From positions 1 through 23,253 of the forward strand of contig CAJUAR010000043.1 in the NCBI GenBank assembly GCA_910584495.1: 23,253 nt of DNA, read 5' to 3'. The notes under the pieces are model-generated. The model was not told the DNA's origin. It did not search any database and saw nothing but the letters and a program-made list of their open reading frames with translations. Positions 1-8,563 of this stretch are shown in pieces. Position 1 is the stretch's first letter. Each line of letters starts with the position of its first letter. This stretch comes from an uncultured Muribaculaceae bacterium. Its GTDB lineage: Bacteria > Bacteroidota > Bacteroidia > Bacteroidales > Muribaculaceae. A program made the translations under genes and the position numbers.

Positions 1-75
1 ACGCGTAACAATTAAATCGGTTCGAGCAAACGGATTGGCTGCGAATTTGAGGTTTTTACAAATCAATCATGTTCT

Positions 76-3000
76 ATGAATAAACTTTTAGTCAGTATTC
101 TCGGAGTGGGAGTGGTATTGCTTTCGACAGCAGCAGCCTCGGCAACCGACTTCCAAAGCCGTCGTTCAGCTCCCGGTACCGAACGCAACACCGTTGGGCG
201 CCGTTTGGGCGAGGAACCGGCCAAAAACACTTATTTTGCGCCCGTTCGCACAGTTGCAACAGCTCAACAGAGCAGCTTTGTGACAAAAGCGCTGAGCTTC
301 AAACTCCCGACAAAAGCATCAGCCAAAGCCCCCGTGAGCCGCAGCGCGGCCAAGCTGCCCAAGCTGCAAGGCAACGTCACCTACTCCGATGCCTGGACAC
401 CCACAACCTACCCTACTGTTGGTGTCTATACCGTACCCACTTCGGCCGATGACACTTTCGAGATGCTGATTGACAGCCCCAACGGAAATCGAGGCGGCGT
501 GGTGAAAGACGGCATCTACTTCTGCCACACTTATGAAAACTTCATGGGCATGTTCAACTACTACGACATATTCGGTTATGACCTGTCCAGTGGAGCAAAA
601 GTGTTTGAATATAACGGCCCCAACGTGGGATGTATGACCCAAGGCCTTGCTGTCGATCCTACCGACAATACGGTCTACGGCCTTTTCTACCGTGAAGATG
701 GCGAAGGTATCCGCCTGGCAACCATCGACTATAAAACAGCCGAAAACGATGTTGCCATCACTGCCATTGCCGATCTTGAAGGCCGCTGGAATGCCCTCGC
801 TTGCAGCAGCAAAGGCCAGCTCTATGGCATACGGGTCGAGCAGGATGCCACAACCAACGAAGTGAAGAGCTCCAGCCTGTGCAAAATAGACAAAGTCTCC
901 GGTGCTGTTGAAAATGTGGGCATCACCGGCCAGCTGCCGTTCTATTACACCGGGGCCACCATCGACACCAAGACCGACCGCATGTTCTGGACCGTGGCTC
1001 CGGCCAATCAGACAGGCGCCCTCTGCGAAGTGAGCCTCTCCACCGGCCTCGCTACGGTTGTCTATAATTTCCCGGCAAACGAAGAAGTTACCGCTCTCTG
1101 GGTCCCCGCACCTGAAGCTGAGGATGGAGCTCCTGCCGTGGCCACCGATCTGCTTGCCGACTTTGCTGAAGGTTCGCTTTCGGGCACTGTCAGCTTCACC
1201 GCACCCTCAACAACCTTCGACGGCACAGCAGCTGTGGGCGAAATTTCCTACACCGTTCTTCTCAACGGCGAAATCGCCGCTCAGGGCACAACAAACTATG
1301 GTGCCAAGACAACAGCCACAGTCACGGCTCCGGCTGCCGCCGACTACGAAATTTCAGTGACCACCGCAAACGCAGCCGGCACCAGCCCCGTTGCCAAAAT
1401 GAGCACCTTCATAGGCAAGGGTGTGCCTACATCGCCTGCTCCCATGCTGAGCTACGAAAACGGTACCATGTCCCTCTCATGGCCGGCAGTCACAACTTCG
1501 GCCAATGGCGGTTATATCGACCCGGCTTCTGTAACTTATGTCGTTACCCGCTATCCCGAAGCTGCTGTCGTGGCCGAAAACCTTGCCGCAACCACCTTCA
1601 GCGAACCATATCCTATGCCCGCCGAGCTCACACAGGTGCGCTACTCAGTGGCTGCGTGCTACGGCGAGAATGTTTCAGAACCGGCAATGTCGAACGGCAT
1701 TGTGCTCGGCAGTGTGTCGCTGCCTTATTCGCAGGACTTTGCCGATGAAAGCGCTCTCGATGTCTATACCATTGTCGACGGCAACAACGACGGTTTGCTT
1801 TGGGGCATCGACAATGGAGCTGCCTATCTGCGTTTCAACATGTCTCTGCAGCTCGACGACTGGATGATTCTTCCGCCGGTAGAACTGAAAAAAGGACAGA
1901 GCTACCGTCTGAGTTTCGACGCTTACGCTCAGAACCAGTACGCCGCCGAGACTATAGAGGTGAAATATGGCACTTCTAACACAGCAGCTGCCATGACCAC
2001 AACTGTAATGGAGCCCACCGACCTTACAACGGTTGAGCCAACCCGCTATGAATTTGACCTTACACCCGAAGCCGACGGCCGCTATTATATTGGTTTCCAC
2101 GGCATTTCACAGCCTGACACTTACGGCCTGTTTGTCGACAACATCCACATTGCCGAAGGTTTTGCTGTAGAAGGTCCGGCGGCTGTTGCCGACTTCCGTG
2201 CAGTGCCCGACCCCGATGGCCTTGCAAAGATTGAACTGAGCTTCACCACCCCGACAAAGACCTTCTCCGGCAAGAATCTTACCGAAATAAGCAAGGTTGA
2301 ACTCTATGGTGGCGACGAACTTCTCAACACCTTCACAGCTCCTGCCGCCGGCAGCAAGCTGAGCTATACCGATACCCGCGAAGGCAAAGGCCCGCGTACC
2401 TACACCGCCGTATGCTACAATGCCGCCGGACGTGGCGTGCCTGCAAGCATCAACTCTTACTGCGGTGTCGACATACCGGGCATCACCGAAAGTGTTTCAT
2501 TTGTCGAAACTGCTAACGAAGGCGAAGTGACAGTGAGCTGGACAGCCATTGCTGCCGACCAAAACGGTAATGCCGTCAACCCCGACAAGCTGAAGTATAA
2601 TCTGTATGTTGTTGAAAGCGGACAGCTTGTGCCTGTGGCTTCGGAGATTGCCGCAACAAGCTATACCGTTCAGGCTGTTGAAAAAGGTCAGCAGCGTTTT
2701 GCCCAGTATGCCGTCACTGGCGTGAGCGAAGCCGGCGAAGGCCAGCCCAACGGCTCCGACATGCGTGCCGTAGGTACTCCCTATGCTTCTGTTCACGAAT
2801 CGTTTGCCAACAAAGAGCTTGGCGATTACATCTGGGGCATGGCTCGTCTTGCCGGACAGCCTAACTTCGGTATCTACGGCCCCGCCGATTTCAAAATTGA
2901 CGGTGTGGACCTCGACGGTGGTTTCTTCGTTTTCCAGGCCGGAGGCAACCAGGCCGGAGAGAGCGGCGCGTTGATGTCCGGCAAGGTCGCTATTCCGGCC

Positions 3001-4635
3001 GACGGCACCGTGGGCCTATCGCTCAGTGCCTTCTGCAACGATGCCGACGATGCCAACGAGCTTGAAGTACGCGTGGCCGAGGTCAACGGCGAATTCAAGA
3101 GCCTTGGCGTTAAAGCCGTCAACGCTAGAGATAAGGCCGCAGGCTGGCACAAACTGTGGTGGGATATGAGCGAGTATGCCGGCAAGAACGTTTCTATCCA
3201 GATTGTGGGCACAATCCGCGTCTACAGCACTCTGCTCATCGACAACATCCGCATCGGTCAGCTCTATAAACACGACCTTTCCGTTCTGTCCTTCTCCGTG
3301 CCTGAAAAAGCAAAATATGGCGAAAGATATGTGGCTGATGCAATTATCTTCAATGATGGTCTTGAAGAAGCTCCGGCTTTCGGTCTCTCAATCTCTACCA
3401 ACCAGTATTATTCGGTTGAAAAGACTGAGGAGAACTTGGCACCCGGCACTTGGCGCAATGTCGAATTTGAATGTCTCGTTCTGCCGCCTAACGATGAAAG
3501 TTCCGAACTGCAAGATATAGAGCACGACCTGCTTGTTACCTATGCGCAAGATGAATATCTCTTCAACAATAAGGGTTTGGCAAAAATGCACTTGGTTGAA
3601 TCGTCGCTGCCCGGTGTCACCGACCTTCATTTTGAAGAAGGAGCCTCCGGTGTGGTTTTGTCATGGAGCGAACCCGATATGACCAATGTTCTGCCCGAAG
3701 CTACAGAAGAATCGTTTGAAAGCGGTGAATCTTTTGCTAAGGAATTTGAAGGCTGGACTTTTGTCGATGTCGACAAACAGGCCGTCGGCGGGTCCTATGC
3801 TTTTGAAATTCCGGGCATTGTCACCGGTTCAACTCCGGCTTCTTTCGTTGTCTTCGACACCACAGACCCCAAATATAACCTGACGGCTCACAGCGGCAAC
3901 AAGATGCTCGCTTCGTTCTTTGTTTACGACGGTGGCCAGACCGACGACTGGGCTATTTCGCCCGAACTGAGCGGAAATGCGCAGACTGTAAGCTTCTATG
4001 CCCGCAGCTATATGTCGTTCATGCCCGAGACCATCGAGGTCTACTATTCTACCGGAAGCACCGACCCCGCCGACTTCGTACTCGCCAAGAATGCAACTGT
4101 CGTTCCCGAAGCTTGGACCAAGTATACCGCCGAGCTTCCTGCAGGGGCCAAGCATTTCGCAGTCCGCTCATGTGCTACTGACGGTTATTTCCTCTTCCTC
4201 GATGATTTCGAGTTTGAAGCTGCGCCATTGACCGGCCTGGTTCTTCTTGGATATGATGCCTATTGTTCCTATGGAAAAATAAATGAGGAACTTATAACAG
4301 ATACCACACTGGATGTAACGTCGTTCCTCAATTCGCGTCATGAGGTTGTTCCATTTGTAGTAATGACCATATATAAACAAGGCATATCCCGTCCTTCGAA
4401 TATCTGTGATTTAATTTTAAGTGTGGGTGGCATTGACGACAACGACATCCAAGTTGCTGCTGTCGGCCAAAAGATTGTAATTACCGGAGCCGAAGGCAGG
4501 ACAGTCAGCGTCCACTCTGTCGACGGCAAGTGCATGTTCAGCGGTGTAGGCATGAATCGCACCACTGTCGAACTCAGTGCCGGTGTTTTCATTGTCCGCG
4601 CCGGCTCTAAAATAGTGAAACTGATACTCCAATAA
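76..4635 (+). CDS. Large secreted multidomain adhesin-like protein with T9SS type A-like sorting domain
   Basis: A 1519-residue protein. Residues 1-23 form a signal peptide ending in a run of Ala/Ser. Residues ~100-350 look like repeated beta-propeller-type strands (phrases such as GLAVDPTDNTVYGLFY). FN3-like modules follow (~357-545, ~698-900 and ~1179-1205), interleaved with three jelly-roll modules of the choice-of-anchor J/cleaved-adhesin type at ~549-695, ~903-1066 and ~1209-1385; each has a DDW or LLIDNIRI/LFVDNIHI-like signature. A CARDB-like stretch lies at ~1068-1178. The last ~68 residues (GRTVSVHSVDGK, then ELSAGVFIVRAG) match the T9SS type A C-terminal sorting pattern, so I infer export and attachment at the cell surface. 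No catalytic motif is visible, and adhesion or glycan/protein binding is an inference. The ATG at 76 is chosen because an ATG at 69 stops after four codons. Residues ~1386-1450 are coded by visibly A/T-richer DNA. Confidence 0.85.
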   Translation: MNKLLVSILGVGVVLLSTAAASATDFQSRRSAPGTERNTVGRRLGEEPAKNTYFAPVRTVATAQQSSFVTKALSFKLPTKASAKAPVSRSAAKLPKLQGNVTYSDAWTPTTYPTVGVYTVPTSADDTFEMLIDSPNGNRGGVVKDGIYFCHTYENFMGMFNYYDIFGYDLSSGAKVFEYNGPNVGCMTQGLAVDPTDNTVYGLFYREDGEGIRLATIDYKTAENDVAITAIADLEGRWNALACSSKGQLYGIRVEQDATTNEVKSSSLCKIDKVSGAVENVGITGQLPFYYTGATIDTKTDRMFWTVAPANQTGALCEVSLSTGLATVVYNFPANEEVTALWVPAPEAEDGAPAVATDLLADFAEGSLSGTVSFTAPSTTFDGTAAVGEISYTVLLNGEIAAQGTTNYGAKTTATVTAPAAADYEISVTTANAAGTSPVAKMSTFIGKGVPTSPAPMLSYENGTMSLSWPAVTTSANGGYIDPASVTYVVTRYPEAAVVAENLAATTFSEPYPMPAELTQVRYSVAACYGENVSEPAMSNGIVLGSVSLPYSQDFADESALDVYTIVDGNNDGLLWGIDNGAAYLRFNMSLQLDDWMILPPVELKKGQSYRLSFDAYAQNQYAAETIEVKYGTSNTAAAMTTTVMEPTDLTTVEPTRYEFDLTPEADGRYYIGFHGISQPDTYGLFVDNIHIAEGFAVEGPAAVADFRAVPDPDGLAKIELSFTTPTKTFSGKNLTEISKVELYGGDELLNTFTAPAAGSKLSYTDTREGKGPRTYTAVCYNAAGRGVPASINSYCGVDIPGITESVSFVETANEGEVTVSWTAIAADQNGNAVNPDKLKYNLYVVESGQLVPVASEIAATSYTVQAVEKGQQRFAQYAVTGVSEAGEGQPNGSDMRAVGTPYASVHESFANKELGDYIWGMARLAGQPNFGIYGPADFKIDGVDLDGGFFVFQAGGNQAGESGALMSGKVAIPADGTVGLSLSAFCNDADDANELEVRVAEVNGEFKSLGVKAVNARDKAAGWHKLWWDMSEYAGKNVSIQIVGTIRVYSTLLIDNIRIGQLYKHDLSVLSFSVPEKAKYGERYVADAIIFNDGLEEAPAFGLSISTNQYYSVEKTEENLAPGTWRNVEFECLVLPPNDESSELQDIEHDLLVTYAQDEYLFNNKGLAKMHLVESSLPGVTDLHFEEGASGVVLSWSEPDMTNVLPEATEESFESGESFAKEFEGWTFVDVDKQAVGGSYAFEIPGIVTGSTPASFVVFDTTDPKYNLTAHSGNKMLASFFVYDGGQTDDWAISPELSGNAQTVSFYARSYMSFMPETIEVYYSTGSTDPADFVLAKNATVVPEAWTKYTAELPAGAKHFAVRSCATDGYFLFLDDFEFEAAPLTGLVLLGYDAYCSYGKINEELITDTTLDVTSFLNSRHEVVPFVVMTIYKQGISRPSNICDLILSVGGIDDNDIQVAAVGQKIVITGAEGRTVSVHSVDGKCMFSGVGMNRTTVELSAGVFIVRAGSKIVKLILQ

Positions 4636-4657
4636 AAAAACCATTCCTAACCTGATG

Positions 4658-4687
4658 CAGCGGAGGCGCCTCGAGGCACCTCCGCTG
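4658..4687 (+). terminator. Hairpin after the large adhesin gene, possible terminator
   Basis: Two 13-base arms (4658-4670 and 4675-4687) pair with one C-A mismatch around the loop TCGA. The hairpin lies 22 bases after the stop codon. It is G+C rich, but no real U tract follows, so termination may be weak or Rho-independent termination may not be its role. Its right arm contains GAGGCACCTC, which also occurs in the hairpin at 15856-15887. Confidence 0.5.
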
Positions 4688-4761
4688 ACGTGTATTTGCA
4701 TTTTGAACTTTATTTATTGACAGTTGTTAATATAGAAGTTAACCTTTTTAATAAGTACGAT

Positions 4762-5217
4762 ATGAAAAGTCTTTTGAAAATTCTACTGCTTTCATTCGCA
4801 GGTCTTGCCGCAGCTACATTCGTCGTCTCCTGCTCCGACGATGACAACGAAACCATCATCGACCAGACACAGCTTCCCGCAAACGCCAAAACGTTTATCG
4901 ACCTCTATTTTGCCGGCGACGAAGTGGCAAAGGTAGAACAGGAACACAACCCTACAAGCTACGATGTTTATTTTGTCAGCGGAGCCGAAGTGGAATTCGA
5001 TGCAGCCGGCGAATGGTCCGATGTCAAGGCAGCCTTTGGCAGCAGTGTCCCAACCGGAATTGTGCCTGATTTTATTCTCAGTTATCTTGAGACAAATTTA
5101 CCTGATGCTCAAATTACAGAAATCAGCAAAACAATTTCCGGTGGTTACGAAGTTGACCTCAATAATGATACCGACCTCGTTTTTGATTCGATGGGTAATC
5201 TTGTCGAGGTCGATTGA
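4762..5217 (+). CDS. PepSY-like (DUF2874-type) lipoprotein
   Basis: A 151-residue protein. The start at 4762 is chosen over the in-frame ATG at 4690 because the sequence from 4762 reads as a clean lipoprotein signal (MKSLLKILLLSFAG, then VVSC with the lipid Cys at residue 24); the upstream 24 residues look like untranslated leader. After an acidic linker (SDDDNE) the body has the beta-strand/helix pattern of the small periplasmic PepSY-like fold: AKTFIDLYF, then VEFDAAGEW, then GYEVDLNNDTDLVFDSMGNLVE. The family is common in Bacteroidetes and is thought to bind ligands or inhibit proteases, but no substrate can be read here. It follows the large adhesin after a hairpin; no TAnnTTTG promoter is seen in the gap, so it may depend on read-through. 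Confidence 0.8.
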   Translation: MKSLLKILLLSFAGLAAATFVVSCSDDDNETIIDQTQLPANAKTFIDLYFAGDEVAKVEQEHNPTSYDVYFVSGAEVEFDAAGEWSDVKAAFGSSVPTGIVPDFILSYLETNLPDAQITEISKTISGGYEVDLNNDTDLVFDSMGNLVEVD

Positions 5218-5280
5218 TATTTATTGTGTTAAACATGGTTAAATTTCATACTCTCCCATAGCACGGTTTTGAAAAATGAC

Positions 5281-5288
5281 TAATTTTG
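5281..5288 (+). promoter_or_regulatory. Possible -7 box (TAATTTTG) in the gap before lptF/G
   Basis: TAATTTTG fits the Bacteroidetes -7 consensus TAnnTTTG. No TTTG element lies at the usual 19-21 base distance upstream; the nearest, at 5268-5271, is only 9 bases away. If active, it would drive a transcript of about 100 nt ending at the terminator at 5357-5394. Confidence 0.3.
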
Positions 5289-5294
5289 CGATTG

Positions 5295-5394
5295 AAAAGA
5301 GAAATAAATGAGTTTAAAAAACAAACAACCCAAAAATAAGTGAATCATAGGTTAGGATGCAATTGCCTGCGAAGGTAGTTGCATTATTTTTTTT
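5295..5394 (+). ncRNA. Candidate small transcript or leader between a -7-like box and a strong terminator
   Basis: This stretch lies between the box at 5281-5288 and a strong terminator, and ends before the separate promoter of the next operon. It therefore would be an independent ~100-nt RNA rather than a 5' UTR. It contains one tiny ORF (5308-5343, ATG to TGA, 11 Lys/Asn-rich codons reading MSLKNKQPKNK). Either a small RNA or a small-peptide mRNA is possible. The 5' end is a guess from promoter spacing. Confidence 0.28.
5357..5394 (+). terminator. Strong intrinsic terminator
   Basis: Twelve-base arms (5357-5368 and 5373-5384, including two G-U pairs) close a GCGA tetraloop of the GNRA type. 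A TATTTTTTTT tract follows directly. It insulates the lptF/G promoter from the lipoprotein gene and the small unit upstream. Confidence 0.85.
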
Positions 5395-5416
5395 CGCTGT
5401 TTTCGAGGCTAAACTC

Positions 5417-5447
5417 TTTGTGCTGCGGAAATTATTTGCTAAATTTG
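5417..5447 (+). promoter_or_regulatory. Bacteroidetes-type sigma-ABfr promoter for the lptF/G-ribBA operon
   Basis: TTTG at 5417-5420 and TAAATTTG at 5440-5447 are separated by 19 bases, an excellent fit to the TTTG-(19-21)-TAnnTTTG pattern described for Bacteroides. The expected transcript start near 5454 leaves about 45 nt of leader before the ATG at 5498, and would make a start at 5459 almost leaderless. Confidence 0.75.
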
Positions 5448-5497
5448 CAGTTTGAAACATGAGGACGGCATCACACGAGCCTCAAAAGATTGTTAAC

Positions 5498-7294
5498 ATG
5501 GTAATTATCAAACGTCTATATTCCTATATGCTGCAACGCTTCATTCCGTTGTTGGCTATGACGTTTTTTATCTGCCTGTTCATTGTCATGATGCAGTTCT
5601 TGTGGCGTTTCATCGATGATATAGTAGGCAAGGGCCTGTCGGTGAGCATCATTGCCGAGCTGTTCTTCTACGCTTCGCTCACCATGGTTCCGACAGCGCT
5701 TCCGCTGGCTGTCCTCCTTGCATCCCTGATGGTATTCGGCAATCTTGGCGAAAATTTCGAGCTTACAGCCATGAAAGCATCGGGCATTTCGCTTTTCCGC
5801 ATCATGAAGCCCCTCACAGTGCTTATGATTCTCATAGCCATCGGAGCTTTCTTTTTCCAAAATAACGTGTTGCCTATTGCCCAGACAAAGATGTGGACGC
5901 TCATGTTCTCTGTGCGGCAGAAATCGCCCGAGGTTGAAATTCCCGAACGCTCGTTCTACGACCAGATACCGAACATGAACCTCTATGTGGAGCGGAAAAA
6001 CCCCGATACGGGTATGCTCTACGGCATGATTATCTACGACTTGTCGCGCGGATTGGACAACACACGAGTAATTCTTGCCGATTCCGGCCAGTTTAATTTC
6101 ACCGAAGATAAAACACGTCTTTTCCTTCACCTCTATACCGGCGAAATGTTTGAAAACATGCGCGACAACTCCCTTGGCTCGGGCAATTCGCGCTATCTGC
6201 CATTCCGCCGCGAGCATTTCACGGAAAAAGAAGTCTATTTTCCCTTCGATGCCAATTTCAACCGCATGGACGAAGGCGGTGTGCGCGCCCTCTACGTGGG
6301 ACAGAACATTGCCCAGTTGCGTCATTCCATCGATTCGATAGGCGCAGAAGTCGACTCGATAGGCAATTCCTATGCCGCACAGATTGTCAACACGCCCTAT
6401 TTCGGCCTCTCTCCGCGAGTGGGCAAATATGTCGACGGCGAATGGCGTGAGGAACCGAGGGCCGAAGTGGCAATGACCGAGCCTCTGCCGGTAGATTCCA
6501 TCTTCCGCAAGCCCTCGCCTTCTATGGCAAAAACCTATCTCACCCAGGCTTTGTCGAGAGCCAAGAGACAAAAACAGGAGTATCTCTACCGCAGCCTTGC
6601 TCTTGGCGAACAAGCCAAGCTTATGCGTCGCCACGACATTGAGATGCAGAAAAAATTCACCCTTTCGTTTGCTTGCATCATCTTCTTCTTTATCGGGGCT
6701 CCTCTGGGGGCTATCATCAAGAAAGGCGGCATAGGCACACCGCTTATCATTTCGGTGCTCCTATTTATTGTATACTTTATCATAGACAACGCCGGCTATA
6801 AGATGGCCCGCGACGGAAAAGTGCCCGTGTGGGAAGGCATCTGGCTCAGTTCGGCAGTGCTTCTGCCCTTGGGCGTGTTCCTAACCTATAAGGCAGTGGG
6901 CGATTCGCAGGTGTTCAACATCGATGCCTACGCAAATTTCTTCCGCCGAATTGCAGGACGTGCCCAGGGTCGGTCTCTCACTCTCAAAGAAGTGCGAATG
7001 ACCGAGGTGGAGCGTCCCCGAGCCCTCGAAATGCTGCATGCCTTCGAAACCGAGTGCCGTGCCGCACAGGATCGCCGACGCAAAGGCGGCCTGTTGAAAC
7101 GTCTGCCATGGTGCACCGATGCTGCTCTGCAGGCCCCGCTCACCGAACTGGTGGACTATCTGTCGAACAGCTCCGACATTTATGTAATCAACCTTCTCAA
7201 TCAATATCCCTTTAATACCTTCTATCGCCAACTCGACAGCATGGAGGCTACAACAAAAGCCTTGCTCGACCGCATTGGCGAGGGCAAACGATAA
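5498..7294 (+). CDS. LptF/LptG (YjgP/YjgQ)-family LPS export permease
   Basis: A 598-residue inner-membrane permease. By family, it works with LptB ATPase and LptC to pull lipopolysaccharide from the inner membrane toward the outer membrane. TM segments lie at ~13-35, ~55-80 and ~103-120, with the family motif ELTAMKASGIS (residues 88-98) after TM2. A periplasmic jelly-roll region follows (phrases such as MNLYVERKN and TRLFLHLYTGEMFE), then a charged, probably coiled-coil insert, then TMs at ~387-408, ~415-433 and ~447-468 (FFFIGAPLGAIIKKGGIG). A ~130-residue C-terminal tail remains. Enterobacterial LptF/G are ~360 residues; the longer form is usual in Bacteroidetes. Start 5498 (MVIIKRLYSYMLQRF) is preferred to 5459 because of the promoter position and family N-terminus. 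Whether it is the F or G paralogue cannot be told. It is followed after six bases by ribBA. Confidence 0.92.
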   Translation: MVIIKRLYSYMLQRFIPLLAMTFFICLFIVMMQFLWRFIDDIVGKGLSVSIIAELFFYASLTMVPTALPLAVLLASLMVFGNLGENFELTAMKASGISLFRIMKPLTVLMILIAIGAFFFQNNVLPIAQTKMWTLMFSVRQKSPEVEIPERSFYDQIPNMNLYVERKNPDTGMLYGMIIYDLSRGLDNTRVILADSGQFNFTEDKTRLFLHLYTGEMFENMRDNSLGSGNSRYLPFRREHFTEKEVYFPFDANFNRMDEGGVRALYVGQNIAQLRHSIDSIGAEVDSIGNSYAAQIVNTPYFGLSPRVGKYVDGEWREEPRAEVAMTEPLPVDSIFRKPSPSMAKTYLTQALSRAKRQKQEYLYRSLALGEQAKLMRRHDIEMQKKFTLSFACIIFFFIGAPLGAIIKKGGIGTPLIISVLLFIVYFIIDNAGYKMARDGKVPVWEGIWLSSAVLLPLGVFLTYKAVGDSQVFNIDAYANFFRRIAGRAQGRSLTLKEVRMTEVERPRALEMLHAFETECRAAQDRRRKGGLLKRLPWCTDAALQAPLTELVDYLSNSSDIYVINLLNQYPFNTFYRQLDSMEATTKALLDRIGEGKR

Positions 7295-7300
7295 TTGACT

Positions 7301-8518
7301 ATGGACGAAAAAATACATCTCGATGATATTCAGTCGGCAATCGACGATTTCCGTCAAGGTAAGATGGTGATTGTTGTTGACGATGAAGACCGTGAAAATG
7401 AAGGCGACATCATTGTTGCCGCCGAAAAAATCACGCCCGAAATTGTCAACTTCATGCTCAAGAACGCTCGTGGTGTTCTGTGTGCGCCAATCACCATTTC
7501 GCGCTGCAAGGAGCTGAAACTTCCCCACCAGGTGGAGGATAACACGTCGATGCTCGGCACGCCATTTACCATCACCGTTGACAAGCTCGAAGGATGCTCC
7601 ACCGGCGTAAGTGCCGAGGACCGTTGCGCCACCATACGCGCTCTTGCCGATCCGGCATCGACTCCCGACACCTTCGGCCGTCCCGGCCATATCAATCCGC
7701 TATATGCCCAGGATGCAGGCGTGCTGCGCCGAAGCGGCCACACCGAAGCGGCTGTGGACCTTGCACGCCTTGCCGGTCTCCAGCCGGCAGCTGCTCTGAT
7801 GGAAATTATGAGCGACGACGGATCCATGGCCCGTCTGCCCGAGCTTCGCAAGCTTGCCGACAAGTGGGGTATGAAACTGATTTCTATCCGCGACCTCATT
7901 GCATTCCGCCTCGCTTCGGAACAGCTCGTGGAACAGGGCGTCGAGGTAGACCTGCCCACAGCCTACGGGCATTTCCACCTCATACCATTCCGTCAGAAGA
8001 GCAACGGGCTGGAACATATTGCCATCATCAAAGGCAATGTTCACACCGACGAACCTGTGCTTGTGCGTGTTCATTCGTCGTGTGCCACCGGCGACATTTT
8101 CGCATCCAAACGCTGCGACTGCGGCGAGCAGCTCCACCGTGCCATGCAGAAAATCGAAGCCGAAGGATGCGGATGTGTGCTCTATCTCAATCAGGAAGGA
8201 CGAGGCATAGGATTGATGGACAAAATCCGTGCTTACAAACTTCAGGAAGAGGGGCTCGATACTGTTGAAGCCAATATTCACCTGGGACATGATGCCGACG
8301 AACGCGACTATGGCGTAGGAGCCCAGATCCTGAGCATGTTAGGTATCAAAAAAATGCGACTGATGACCAATAACCCAGTGAAGCGCATCGGTCTCGAAGG
8401 ATATGGCCTTCAAGTGGTGGAAAACGTGCCCATCGAAGTGGATCCCAATCCCTACAACCTCCGCTACATGCACACCAAGAAAGCTCGAATGGGTCACACA
8501 CTTCACAATGTGGAATAA
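7301..8518 (+). CDS. ribBA: Bifunctional 3,4-dihydroxy-2-butanone-4-phosphate synthase / GTP cyclohydrolase II
   Basis: A 405-residue cytoplasmic enzyme for the two entry reactions of riboflavin synthesis: ribulose 5-phosphate to dihydroxybutanone phosphate, and GTP to the diaminopyrimidine precursor. The N-terminal RibB domain (~1-203) shows DDEDRENEGD (27-36), TPFTITVD (87-94) and RRSGHTEAAVDLARLAGL (143-160). The C-terminal RibA domain (~205-400) has the zinc cysteines C261, C272 and C274 in SSCATGDIFASKRCDCGEQL, then NQEGRGIGL (297-305), DERDYGVGAQIL and TNNPVKR. Both domains look complete. Start 7301 (ATG) is preferred over an in-frame TTG at 7295 that directly follows the lptF/G stop. 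The six-base gap implies one transcript with lptF/G, and leaves no room for an FMN riboswitch directly upstream. Confidence 0.97.
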   Translation: MDEKIHLDDIQSAIDDFRQGKMVIVVDDEDRENEGDIIVAAEKITPEIVNFMLKNARGVLCAPITISRCKELKLPHQVEDNTSMLGTPFTITVDKLEGCSTGVSAEDRCATIRALADPASTPDTFGRPGHINPLYAQDAGVLRRSGHTEAAVDLARLAGLQPAAALMEIMSDDGSMARLPELRKLADKWGMKLISIRDLIAFRLASEQLVEQGVEVDLPTAYGHFHLIPFRQKSNGLEHIAIIKGNVHTDEPVLVRVHSSCATGDIFASKRCDCGEQLHRAMQKIEAEGCGCVLYLNQEGRGIGLMDKIRAYKLQEEGLDTVEANIHLGHDADERDYGVGAQILSMLGIKKMRLMTNNPVKRIGLEGYGLQVVENVPIEVDPNPYNLRYMHTKKARMGHTLHNVE

Positions 8519-8563
8519 TACAACAAACTACATAATTTACTAACCAATTAATTATCAAACAAA

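Noticed and set aside
4690..4761. Earlier in-frame start for the PepSY-like lipoprotein
   Set aside because: It would bury the lipoprotein signal 24 residues inside the protein.
5459..5497. Earlier in-frame start for the lptF/G gene
   Set aside because: It would be only a few bases from the transcript start predicted by a very good promoter, and the extra residues do not resemble the family N-terminus.
5516..6634. Antisense open frame (372 codons) opposite the lptF/G gene
   Set aside because: The plus-strand translation has clear permease motifs and membrane helices; the antisense product is a His/Arg-rich mirror of them.
7295..7300. TTG start for ribBA
   Set aside because: An ATG two codons later gives the normal RibBA N-terminus.
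7200..7300. FMN riboswitch upstream of ribBA
   Set aside because: The gene follows lptF/G after six bases, and the region before it is coding sequence, so no aptamer is expected or seen.
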